Made by a program: the position numbers and the translations under genes
The notes under the pieces: generated by a model
What the model was told of the DNA's origin: nothing
Databases searched by the model: none
The model's input: the letters and a program-made list of their open reading frames with translations, nothing else
Shown here: positions 1 to 10,403 of the stretch, piece after piece
Position numbering within the stretch: position 1 is the stretch's first letter
Layout of the letters: every line of letters begins with the position of its first letter
Source: Biscogniauxia marginata
Lineage: Eukaryota > Ascomycota > Sordariomycetes > Xylariales > Xylariaceae
NCBI GenBank assembly: GCA_022695795.1
Contig: MU404165.1
Location: forward strand, 62,001-126,000
Direction: 5' to 3'
Length of the DNA stretch: 64,000 nt

Positions 1-763
1 GACATCAAGTCGCGCGGGCGGGGTGATAGTACCACCTCGCGCTCGCGGGACCACCCGGTCCCGTCGATCTTCGCTGACAGCGGCTGGGATAAGCTCAACA
101 ACACGATCCTGTCGACGTCGAACTGCGGCAACCCGTCGCTGCGGCAGTTCGGGTTCGGGCCGACGTCGGGGGACGGCTTCGGCATCGGGTACATCATCAA
201 GGATGACAGCATCAACATATGCGTGTCGAGCAAGCACCGGCAGACGAAGCGGTTCGTCGACACGCTCGAGAGCTACCTGCTCGAGATACGCCGCGTGCTG
301 CGCATCACGAACCGCAAGACGAGCACCAAGCAGAGCCGCGCCCGCGAGGTCGACGTCACCAAGGTCAAGGCCGGCGGCGGCAGCAGCAGCCGCCTCAAGT
401 CCCGCGGCCGCCTGATCACCGGCACCGAGAGCCTCCGCGCCATGGCTAACAACCGCGCCTCCACGACGGGCACGCGCTCCCCGACCGAGGAGAGCCTCAT
501 GATGAGCGAGGACGACGAGCTCGGCGGCTGTGAGTTCTCCTACCTAAATGTTCCTTTTTCTTTTTTCCCTTCTCTTTCTTAAACGTGGTTGCTGACAATT
601 CTTACAACCTGCAGACGGCTTCTTCGACGCGGGAATGCTCCTCCAGGCCCTGAAGGCGCGCGGGGAGGCCTTCGACCCGGGCGAGGCAAAGGCCTCGGAG
701 AGAGCCGCCGCCAACGCGAGACGGAGAGACGTGGGGAAGAAACTGCGGCTGGTCGAGTACTGA
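1..763 (+). CDS. Carnitine O-acetyltransferase, cytosolic type (3' part)
   Basis: C-terminal part of a choline/carnitine acyltransferase, which moves acetyl groups between CoA and carnitine so acetyl units can be exchanged between compartments. The frame is open from base 1, so the 5' end lies outside the window. Visible family hallmarks are the STSNC segment followed by a Gly/Phe-rich stretch (QFGFGPTSGDGFGIGY) and the basic helix after it. One intron, 530-614 (GTGAGT donor, CTGCAG acceptor), is removed in phase 1, joining exons 1-529 and 615-763. After the catalytic core comes a Ser/Arg/Gly-rich acidic extension ending in RLVEY. There is no C-terminal SKL-like peroxisomal signal, which suits the cytosolic FacC/Yat-type enzymes rather than the peroxisomal/mitochondrial AcuJ/Cat2 type; this subtype is inferred. 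It converges on the next gene. Confidence 0.88.
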
Positions 764-1393
764 GTATATTATACCTACTATGAGAATTTTGCTGGTTAGT
801 ATATACCTACCTACCTACCTTGTCATCAGGGATATGTACTTAGCTACGGAGTTGGGATTAGGTAGGGAGGAAGCATAGGTATGTGTTCATGGTATATATA
901 TCCAACATGTACGATAATGAGTTGAGTGACATGAAATTTATATGCCCATTTTGTCTGGTCCCGGCCCCTTTTACTCGTTGTGTATTAGACACAGCACAGC
1001 AAGAGATTCGGATTAACAAAAGGAAATTGTAGCACTGGAACAGAGATCATGTGGTTGATAGAAATGACTAAACTTTGAATTTACTAATTTTTGTTTCCAT
1101 TCATTCCTCTTGATCAAATAGCTACCTACCTGCCTGCCTACCTATCTACCATCCCAGCTTTCCATGCACGAAAACTCCATGCGCGATGCCACTTACCTAG
1201 TAAGGGTTCCTTTGATGTCATTAAAATCCCAACACCGCAATAGAAACGTATGAAAAAATATATTATGGCTCATATGAACAAGTAGAAAAATTTAACTCAT
1301 ACTGAACAGACAATGGATCCTCGTATAGGTAGGGTGCGCAGTATCCAATTCGCCATGAACAATCGTATATATATTCGAATTATCCCCTATCTT
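764..1393. other. Convergent intergenic spacer
   Basis: Spacer of 630 bp between two convergent genes, so it should hold both 3' UTRs. It contains TACC-type tetranucleotide runs near 806-820 and 1122-1150. No supported gene was seen. Confidence 0.7.
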
Positions 1394-2756
1394 TCACGAA
1401 CCCAGCTCATGGAACTGCCCGTGGTGATTACTGTTATAATCTCTATCGCCGACGGCGTTGCCGCCCGCTTCGTGCACCGTAGGCGGGACGGTCTGGTGCT
1501 GCTGCTGCTGCTGCTGTTGTTGCCACGTGTTCACGCTCGAGTTAACTGTCGACGTCGGGCTTGTGGGCTGGTACGGATATTGTTGCGAGCTCTGCCGGTT
1601 GGGATCCGTGAACTGAGACACGGGACTCGTGGAGTCGTTCCTGTCCGGCTGGGAGGTAGGAGCCATGGCGACGAAGCCGGCGGGCTTCTGGTCGGGGGTG
1701 AAGTAGCCCTGTGGTGGCATTTGTTGTTGCGGAGGCGTTCCGTATGCGGGTTGCTGGTTGTACGGCGAGGAATTGTTATACGGCGGTTGGGCGTATCCGG
1801 CGGCAGCCATACCGGGGGTTGGTCCGTTGGGCCCGGGGTTTTGCTGCACCTCGGGTTGTTGGGCAGAAGGGATATTATTCTTCTTCTTCTTATTGTGGCG
1901 GACGAGGAAGAAGATGCCAAGGGCGATAAGCGCGATCCCGGCAACTCCTCCGACGACACCTCCTACTATAGCACCGACATTAGGAGACGATGACGAGGAT
2001 CCTGAGGAATTTGATGAGCCACCATTATTGCTGGGTGGCGAGCTCGAAGATGGCGAGTCACTTGAAGGTGAAGTGTCGTCGGATAGGGTCACAACAACAG
2101 CTGTGAATGTCCGGCCGTCGTCTTCCCCATCGTAGGTAGTGTAAAGCTGCTGTGGCGTTGAATAGCTCAAGGTATCACAGAAATAATCCATGATGCCGTC
2201 AAAGAACGTGGCCGTACCGCAATAAGGAGCAGCCAAGTTGGTGCTATAGAGGCATTAGTAGAGATCTAGGACAGATCCGAACTTGAATTACTTACCACTT
2301 GACGGTATAGGTATCTGCGAAGCACCCGTTATCACACGAACTTGATAGATTTATATCTCTGTAGTCAAGACATGCGACTCGAAGGCCACAATCCCCTCCG
2401 GAGCAACAAGCCACTGCGCCAATTGTTGATGTAGTCACAAATGCGCAGGTTACGTCGAGCCCGTTACAACTATAGACAGCACCTATAGCCGCATCAGTTG
2501 ACGAGTATCAAGTATAAGCCAAATTCTACCCACCGGCCCTTCCGTCGAAATAACCACACGTATTATCTGGCCCTACGAGAACCGTCTGTCCATTCTGTCT
2601 CTTGGCTAGTTCCCGCAAGCTTGGCGGCTGGGTTGTCTCAGGGAGGTGGAAGGTCGCGTCCGCTATCACGGTGTGGGTAGGCTTTGGTGGTACCCCGTCA
2701 AAAGCTAAAGCCTGGACGGCGGAGACGAAGGCTGCGGCAGCAAAGATATTCGCCAT
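1394..2756 (-). CDS. Secreted-start, single-pass membrane protein with Ser-rich stalk
   Basis: Three exons, 2756-2534, 2482-2296 and 2243-1394, give 419 aa. Introns have GTGGGT and GTAAGT donors and TAG acceptors, and the frame is kept. Residues 1-18 look like a signal peptide (MANIFAAAAFVSAVQALA). A cysteine-rich ectodomain follows, with a CGYFDGRAG-type motif and paired CC further on, then a Ser/Pro-rich stalk. A Gly/Val/Ile-rich transmembrane helix (about 226-251) precedes a basic stop-transfer sequence (RHNKKKK). The roughly 165-residue cytoplasmic tail is rich in Pro, Gln, Asn and Tyr and has a run of eight Gln encoded by a CAG-type repeat. This layout is common in fungal surface proteins and resembles WSC/Mid2-type cell-wall sensors in architecture, but no diagnostic WSC domain was identified. 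Function is unassigned. Confidence 0.82.
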
Positions 2757-4108
2757 GGTAACGCCAGTACGTGTTGATACCCTTCGAAGGCCAATGGCAA
2801 GGAATTATGACCCTTTCAAAAGCAATGAAGCCGGGGTACTTCTCAATCCTAGGTAGGTTGAAGATAGCAATAAACGCTGGCGAAAACGGAAGAAAAGAGA
2901 TATCACTAGATTTCGGATGGAAAGGGGGGGACGGTGTGATTTATTGAGGCGGACATCGACGGTCCCAACGGCAGCATCCACCAGCTACCTTTCCTCCACA
3001 TACACACGACACGCGACATCGCAAGGCGCATTTTTTACAGATCTAGGCGAGGGCCACATGGGTGCTACATATTGCGCGCAGCTCGGAGTCATTCCGTTTC
3101 TCTCTAGTATAGACTATGAAGAGATTAACGGCTAAGCATCACGGGTCGAGGGTGACCAATGGCGATGTAGGGAGACAGGGGTAGCTTGCAGGAGCTGAAC
3201 AGCGAAAGAGCTGTCGGTGGCCGCGCCAAGGGGCGGACTATCGACGATAGCCTCCTAGGAGACGCCCGACAGACCGTGGTTTTAACATGGAACGGTCTGG
3301 AGACGCGGAGGAAAGTTCAATAATGCTGACACTCAGACGGAGGGCGGATGCATACACGGGCTAGGCCGAATTTATATACCGTGACTGATCGCCGGCAGCC
3401 CCAGATGACAGGAGATCGGTTCTCTGAGATTTGTCAGTCCCCAGTGTCTCGAACCAAGCTGCGGTTCAGTAATGTTGTTGAGTTACCGACTCAGCTCTAG
3501 ATCTAGACCAGGCCATATATGATCGTATATACCTAATGTAAACGTGCCTGACGCCCAGAGAGCATGTCCGGTCTCGACAACGATGGTGTGCGTCCATGAT
3601 CAAAATGCCGTACGAGAACATGTTGTCGATGAAGTTGAAGATTGATGCTACACCAATTGGCAATTGGTCCGAGGTCTTGTCTGGAGTGGGTAAAAGAGTG
3701 GGAGAGGATCTGCAAATGCTTGGCAGTTGGTCTGCAGAGCTAAAAGAGGAACAGTTAAGCGAAAATTACAGGGGCCAGCCACTGTTGGAGCACCTCAGCC
3801 TCGCCCGCCCACAAGTAGTTAGCGCCTGCAAGGGACCCAAACCGAAAAAAGAAAAAAGAAAAAAGCTAGACATTCTCCTGCAAAGTACTTCGTGCCTCTA
3901 ACCCAGCCTACCTCACCTACTAAAGTAGACTAATACAGACATCCACCACCACCTTTCTCCATCGCAGACCGAACCATCAGATGCGGCCAATCTCGTGGAG
4001 CTGAGGCTGCTTACATCCCGCATCCACAACCACAGAGATCCCGTTAGCAGCAAGGGACGGCGAGCCCGGTCTCCAGATGCTGTCGATGCTGCTGTAGGAG
4101 TCTGCCTC
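2757..4108. other. Divergent intergenic region
   Basis: Head-to-head spacer of about 1.35 kb that should carry the promoters of the membrane-protein gene (minus) and RAD57 (plus). Short ORFs in it have no recognisable product. An A-rich tract lies at about 3843-3866. No clear TATA box was assigned. Confidence 0.6.
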
Positions 4109-5707
4109 ATGACGGATCTGTCGCGGATACTGCCCGACTTTCCCATCGCCCAGTATGCGCACCTTCTGCCGGCCATCGAGAAGCACCAGCTGACTACCAC
4201 GGACCTGCTCACCTTCGAAGTCACTGACATTGGCAAGCGCACCCAGCTGCCTCTCCTGGACATCAAGCGCCTCTGCAATGCCGTGCTCCGCGCTCTGCAT
4301 GCCGACCTGGGCGTCTTAGGAGACGACGATGTCAACGGGACCAACCGCCATGATCCGGGGAAGGCTAGCCCAAGGCCAAAGCCAGCGACAGAGCCAAGGG
4401 CCGGCACGCTGAGGCACACGGGTGCCGAGCTCATTGCCAAGCCGTGGCGCGCCATCAGCACCCTCGACGCGCCCCTCGACACCGCCCTTGGCGGTGGTGT
4501 GCCCACGGGGTACGTGACCGAGATCGTGGGTGAGAGCGGTGCGGGGAAGACGCAATTCCTGCTCACGCTGCTCCTGTCGGTCCAGCTGCCGCCGCCTCAC
4601 GGCTTGGGCCGGCCAGCGCTGTACATATCCACCGAGGCGCCGCTATCAACCAGGCGGCTGAGCCAGATCCTCTCGAACCACCCCTTCTTCCAGGATAGCA
4701 GCGAGAGCAAACCCTCCCTGGACCGCATCATCAGCACCATGACGCCCGACCTCGAGTCGCAGGACCACATCCTCACCTACCAGGTGCCCGTCGAGGTGGC
4801 GCGCCGCAACGTCGGCCTGATAGTCCTCGACTCGGTAGCAGCGAACTACCGGGCTGAATTCGAGCGCGGGCGCAAGGGCGGCGGCGGCAGTAGCAGCAGC
4901 AGCGGCTCTAACATGGCCGCGCGCAGCAACGAGCTCCTGCGCCTGGGCCAGCTCCTGCACGACCTCGCGCGGAAGCACGATCTCGCCGTCGTGGTGGCGA
5001 ACCAAGTCGCGGACCGGTTCCCGCACTCGCACTCGCAGCCACCGCCGCGCAACACCCCCGGGAACAACACCTTCCCCCGAGACAACACCAATCTTCCTTC
5101 CCACCACAAGCCCTCCCCCCTCTCCGGACATCATGTCCCCGCGTCCCAGGAGAGCCCCCTCGCCTCGCGCAGCCGCAACGTCTCCGCCGCGCTGCCGCCC
5201 GCCGAGCCCACGAGCAGCCTGGCCGATATCGTCGTCAAGTCCAGCATGCCGGAGCCGCCCCCACCCCCGCCGGACAACGACCTGTACGCGCAGCACAGCC
5301 ACCCGGCGCTGCTGCTCGACCACCAGCAGCGCTGGTTCACGGGCTGGGGCGACGACCCGTACGCGCGCGACGAGGGCGGCGCGCTCAAGACCCCGAGCCT
5401 CGGCCTCGTGTGGTCGACGCAGATCGCGGCGCGCGTGGCGCTGTTCCGGAGGCCGGCGTATTACGATCATCAGCATCATCATCAGCAGCAGCATACGGAG
5501 GAGGGTGAGGACGAGGGAGGGAGGTCTGGTGTTTCTACCGCCGGGGCCGGGACGGCGTCGTGGCGTAGGTGGATGAAGGTCGTGTTTGCGCCGCACGTGC
5601 CGGGCTCCGGGAGGGGTGTAGACGGCGCAGTCGAGTTCGAGATCACGATGGGTGGGATTAGGGGCTTAGAGGGGGGGGAGAAGGGCAAGGGGAAGGAGAA
5701 GGTATAA
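4109..5707 (+). CDS. RAD57: DNA repair protein Rad57 (Rad51 paralogue)
   Basis: A RecA/Rad51-family ATPase of homologous recombination. In yeast, Rad57 pairs with Rad55 to stabilise Rad51 filaments. The ATG at 4109 gives 532 aa beginning MTDLSRILPDFP; the open frame runs back to 3995, but this start matches the short family N-terminus. The N-terminal helical domain is followed by the Walker A motif GESGAGKT (141-148), a conserved TEAPLSTRRL segment, Walker B LIVLDS (Asp241) and the L2-side segment VVVANQVADRF. Two features are longer than usual: a Gly/Ser run after Walker B, and a Pro/His/Ser-rich insertion of roughly 80 residues (about 310-390) before the conserved GWGDDP/LGLVWSTQ region. 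Single exon, GC-rich codons. It converges on RPC2. Confidence 0.93.
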   Translation: MTDLSRILPDFPIAQYAHLLPAIEKHQLTTTDLLTFEVTDIGKRTQLPLLDIKRLCNAVLRALHADLGVLGDDDVNGTNRHDPGKASPRPKPATEPRAGTLRHTGAELIAKPWRAISTLDAPLDTALGGGVPTGYVTEIVGESGAGKTQFLLTLLLSVQLPPPHGLGRPALYISTEAPLSTRRLSQILSNHPFFQDSSESKPSLDRIISTMTPDLESQDHILTYQVPVEVARRNVGLIVLDSVAANYRAEFERGRKGGGGSSSSSGSNMAARSNELLRLGQLLHDLARKHDLAVVVANQVADRFPHSHSQPPPRNTPGNNTFPRDNTNLPSHHKPSPLSGHHVPASQESPLASRSRNVSAALPPAEPTSSLADIVVKSSMPEPPPPPPDNDLYAQHSHPALLLDHQQRWFTGWGDDPYARDEGGALKTPSLGLVWSTQIAARVALFRRPAYYDHQHHHQQQHTEEGEDEGGRSGVSTAGAGTASWRRWMKVVFAPHVPGSGRGVDGAVEFEITMGGIRGLEGGEKGKGKEKV

Positions 5708-6792
5708 AGGATCTATATATAATGTTATTGTGGATTGCCGAGGACGTTAAATTGATTCTTGAATAGATGATTTTTGAAGTGATCTGATGAAATGGTTTTT
5801 ATGAAAGCAAATGAATGAATGGTCTTTGGTTCCGGTCCAACAGATGGGGTGGTCACAAGCTCTCCTCTAATGGTAAAAATAAGCACTCGAGAGGGAAGTA
5901 AGTGAGTAGATAGTGAAATCAATGGCGTCTTCGTTGGGGAGGAGGATAATTATTCACCGACAGCAGGCCAGGGGGTGGTTTATATAATACTACGGCAATC
6001 CCAGAAAGTCAAGAAGTACACAGTCTGGATACCCAAAAGAAAGAGAAAGAAAGCCACAGATCCTTCAAAAGCCCAATAAATAAATTGGATAAACAGGGGA
6101 AAAGTCATTGGGGAATCCCGGGAGTATTCACCACGCGGGAGTGACTATTTCCATAAGAAGTAGTATGGTAGTAACCTGAATCCGTCACAAATATCTGAGG
6201 TTAGGTAGTGATAACAAGGGAAGAAGTATTTCAGGTGCGTACTTATCAATAAGCTTGGGTAACTATATAGATATAATTCAGCGTCGGGATCAACAACTCT
6301 TCATTGATTTACACATGATTCTTGTCTTACAGCACGAGGCCTCGGCCGCATAAACATATATACGTACTTGCGTGGATCGTCAGCGAGTTGTCAAACAACT
6401 AACGACCTGCTTAGCGTCTCAACTTTTTTTTCTTCCCTTTTTGTAACCACTTGATCTCAGTATCTTACCACAAGCCAGAGGCAGAAGGCGAAGAAAAACA
6501 CATCGTCATGCAAGACTACTCGTTAGATTATCATCAATCTATGCTATGGTAGGTATGACCTCCCCCCCTTTTCGTTTTTTCTTCCCTAAGTTACACCCCC
6601 TTTACGATATGCATCGAGACAAGCAAGCAAGCAACCACCCCGCAACAAAGCAAAACTAAAAACTAAAAAATAATCTGCGCCGCCCAAATGCTTGATTATT
6701 ATTATTATATATACACACGTCGCATATACAACACCATTCCCCATCCATTCACCCATTATATTTCTCCCCCCTCTCTCCTTTCCCGTCTCGCC
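5708..6792. other. Convergent intergenic region
   Basis: Tail-to-tail spacer of about 1.1 kb between RAD57 and RPC2. It is AT-rich, with homopolymer T/C tracts near 6424-6440 and 6563-6581 and short repeats of AAGC (about 6622-6634). It should hold both 3' UTRs. No supported gene was seen. Confidence 0.65.
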
Positions 6793-9700
6793 TCACCTCG
6801 GGTGAGGGAACTCGTCCTCGAGCTGCAGCCTCACGCCGACGTTCATGCTGATGAGCTCCTGCACGAGCAGCTTGGCGGCGTACGGCATGGTCATGCGGGC
6901 GACGTCGCGGCTGGTCTTGCAGTTGCCGCAGAAGCCCTTGTACCCGAAGAGCCCGCAGCGCTGGCAGATGTCGATGTCGACGCCGTCCGAGCTCGTCATC
7001 AGCCGCTCGAGGAGGAGCTGCGAGGCCCCGTATGCGATGAGGCAGTCGCGCTCCATCTCGCCGAGGCGGAGACCGCCGTCCCGGGACCGTCCCTCGGTCG
7101 GCTGCCGCGTGAGGATGGCGCGGGGCCCGCGCGAGCGCGAGTGCATCTTGTCCTGCACCATGTGCTTCAGCCGCTGGTAATAGATAGGCCCGTTGAATAT
7201 GTAGGCCTGCAGTGGCTCGCCCGTGATTCCCGAGGTAAAATAGTCCTTGCCTTCCCAGGAGAATCCTGCATTGACCAGCTCTTTACTCATTTCCTCGAGC
7301 GGGTGCGAGCGGAAGGCATCTCCGTAGCCGTAGTCTTTGCGTCCTTTGACGACCGATGCTTTGCCCGTAAGACACTCGAGCAATTTCCCAACTGTCATTC
7401 GCGAAGGGAAACCATGGGGGTTCATGATAATGTCGGGGCAAACTCCCGAGTCCGAGAAGGGCATGTCCTCCTGTGGTACAATAATTCCAACCACACCCTT
7501 TTGGCCGTGACGAGAGGAGAACTTGTCACCAAGTTCAGGACGACGAGTTTGCCTTGTCTGGACTTTAATAAGTTGTGTCTCCTTATCAGTCTGAGTCACC
7601 ATGACTTTGTCGATGTAGGCTGGATCAGCTAGACGATAGCTCAATGGGGTTTCGCGGAATTCGTTACTCCTCCGTTCTAACCCAACGGTCGGACTTATAT
7701 CCACGGGACTCTCTTTTTTGACAATGACCTGGCCCGAATTTACTCTACGGCCTACGTCGGCTAGGCCATCGTTGGACAAGATTTCATTCTTAGGAACAGT
7801 AGGATCATTATCCCCAATTCGCTCGCGACTGCCATTGGGATACTTTTGAAGCTCTACAGCGTACTTCCTAAAGACTTGACACCGCCCAAACCCACGATCA
7901 CAAGATGCTTTATTCAGTACCAGCGCATCTTCGATATCGTAGCCAGAGTATGACATAACAACGACAGTTGCATTTTGTCCTGCTGGAAGCTTGTCGTAAT
8001 GGATAAGTTCGATGGTCTTGGTAATAACCATTGGCCGTTGGGGGTATACTAGTGTATAGAGAAGGGTGTCGATGCGATTAAATTGATTATAGGCAATAGC
8101 GCCGATCGCTTGTTTACCCATAGCACATTGATATGTATTTCTGGGAGATTGGTTGTGATGTGGGAAGGGGATAAGACCTGCGACGGCCCCAAGGATCGTA
8201 AAAGGCTCAATTTCAAGGTGAGTGGTTGCTTTGGTGATATCTTTCTCGTAAAGGGCAACAAGGGCGTCATTCTCTTCATTAACATCAAGATATTCGACGA
8301 TACCTTGTTTCAAAAAGTCATCAAAGGTAGCCTTTCCAGCTTGCAACAGTCTGAGGTGACTCTCTTTGATCTTCGCCTCGCCGTTCTTGACGATGATATA
8401 TGGTCGGCAGATACGGCCCTCGTCGGTGGCGATATGTACCGCGGATAAAGCGGTATTAACATTTATGCTGACAAATGGAGAGATCCAGCCTCGACGCCTC
8501 ATAGTGCGGAATTTCGCCGCGAATCGCTTAGGGAATCGGGTTAAAGCAAAAGGTGTACCATTGATGTTGACTACATACGAGCCTTTTCTGTGCATTTCAG
8601 CACCAGAGAAGCAGCGTAACGGCTCTACGCCGGAGTCGAGTGTAAAAGTCCATCTCCTCACAGGGTCCTCGTCGACATTGGTTGTGATATGTGTCATCAA
8701 GGCCAAGTTCTTGACCAGACCACAAGCCTCACCCTCAGGGGTATCAGAAGGGCAAAGCATACCCCATTGTGATGGCTGGAGGGCACGAGGGCCGCTGACC
8801 TTCCGCGTCTTCTCGAACTGACTGCTGATACGAGTCATCATTCCTAGGGCGCTAATATAGCTGAGACGGCTCAGAACGTGAGTGACACCTGCTCGATCCA
8901 TCTTGAATCGTTTGACACTCCAATTTCCGGTCTGAATCGCTCGGTTCATGCCTTCGGTAATATGCTTTCCCTGTGCACCGACTTGTAAGAGTGGATCTAC
9001 CGGGATGGCGCGGTGCTGTTTCTTGAGGTTGTTTTCGATACTGAATTTAAGGTCGACCAGGAATTTCTTGAAAAGATCTTCAAACAGCAAAGACAGGAGT
9101 TGTCCGGCCAATTCCAACCGTTTGTTGCCCACGAAGTCCCGGTCGTCGACGAGCTTTGGATTATAGTGAGCCATGAGTACTCGACGGACCATTAGAGCAA
9201 CGTAAATAGCTTTGGGATAGAAGTCCAGGCCTTCCACAGGGATATGCGCAATAATTATGTTGGCAAGAGCATCAAGACCCTCCTCAATTCCGCTTCGGCG
9301 TGCTTGGGGAGCGTTTCCTGTGGATGGTTTCATCCCTTTACCCATCTTGACTCTTGAGCCAATATATTCCAAGGCCTGTTGCTGCGTGAAAACGCCCGCT
9401 CTAGCTGCTTCTTCGAAGTTGACTACAAAGTCATCTTGGAATCTTCCGTCAGAGCCAGTGACGAGCTGCATGATCTCAAAATCGGAGAGGCCGCCAAGAG
9501 CTTTAAGAATGATAACAATGGGAACTGCCTCGACGAGAACGTTGTGTTGCAAGTTGATGCGATCCTTCTTGAGTGTTACGTATGTCTTGGACTTTCTCTC
9601 ATGCGTGGAACTAGTCACAGACGCCGAGATAATGCTATTCTTCTCGTCGGCCTCGACAATGATACGGTTCTTGCTCAGCTGTTCTTGGACAAGGATGACC

Positions 9701-10403
9701 TTCTCTGTTCCACGAATGATGAAATATCCACCGGGATCGAGGGGACATTCGTTCATGAGCTCCATCTTCGCGTTGTTCGCGCCGTATAGGTGGCACTTGT
9801 TGCTCCTTAGCATTACCGGCATACGGGCTAGTTCGACATTACGCCGGATGATTCTCTGACGTTCACGTGTGTACGCGACATCCACAAGGATCTTGGCAGA
9901 GTAGGTCATATCCCGTAAGCGGCATTCCATGGGGGTGATGTTATTTTCAATCCGCATCTCATTGAAGTCAGAACGATCAGGGGCTGCAACCTTGATATCG
10001 GTGAATTCGATCCAGAAGCTGCTATCGACATCGCTCCTGACCGTCCTGTTCGCTTTGACGATCTCTTTAATTTCATGATCAACGAAGAAGTTGTACGAAT
10101 CGATATGCCTGAACCAAAGTTAGTGTGAGCCAACATGGGGAGAAAGAAAAAAAAGTGCAGCATAGCAAGTCGGAATTATTGTTCAACATACTGCTTCACA
10201 AGACCTAATAAAATTGTTAGCATTTTGCCAAAGTAAATAGATGCAGATATCCGTGCAGATCACGAGGCTGGCTGCTCACCTTTGACTTTCAAAAAGGCCG
10301 GGAGCAACTGGTTCTTGTCCTCGACCGTCGAGATGGGGTCGGTGAGGCCCTTGCCATTGTAAAAAGGCTCGAGGAGAGCCTCGAATCCGTCATCGATCGG
10401 CAT
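6793..10403 (-). CDS. RPC2: RNA polymerase III second-largest subunit (Rpc2/Ret1)
   Basis: Beta-like catalytic subunit of RNA polymerase III, which makes tRNAs and 5S rRNA in the nucleus. Three exons, 10403-10280, a 13-nt micro-exon 10204-10192, and 10108-6793, give 1150 aa, matching the family (about 1150). The start MPIDDGFEALLEP is chosen because the family N-terminus runs directly into DPISTVEDK; an in-frame ATG 29 codons upstream (10490) is possible. Highly conserved blocks are present: GGYFIIRGTEKVILVQEQLS, RVSYISALG-like lobe, DTPEGEACGLVKNLALM, the hybrid-binding SYSGYDIEDALVLNK, and GDKFSSRHGQKG. The C-terminal zinc site is CQRC-(12)-type CGNC (1094-1109). Pol III identity rests on extended similarity to yeast Ret1, not Rpb2. 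The last roughly 400 nt (6793-7190) are much more GC-rich than the rest. Confidence 0.96.

Noticed and set aside
4646..5596. 316-codon minus-strand ORF opposite RAD57
   Set aside because: Arg/Val-rich shadow of a GC-rich real gene; no domain.
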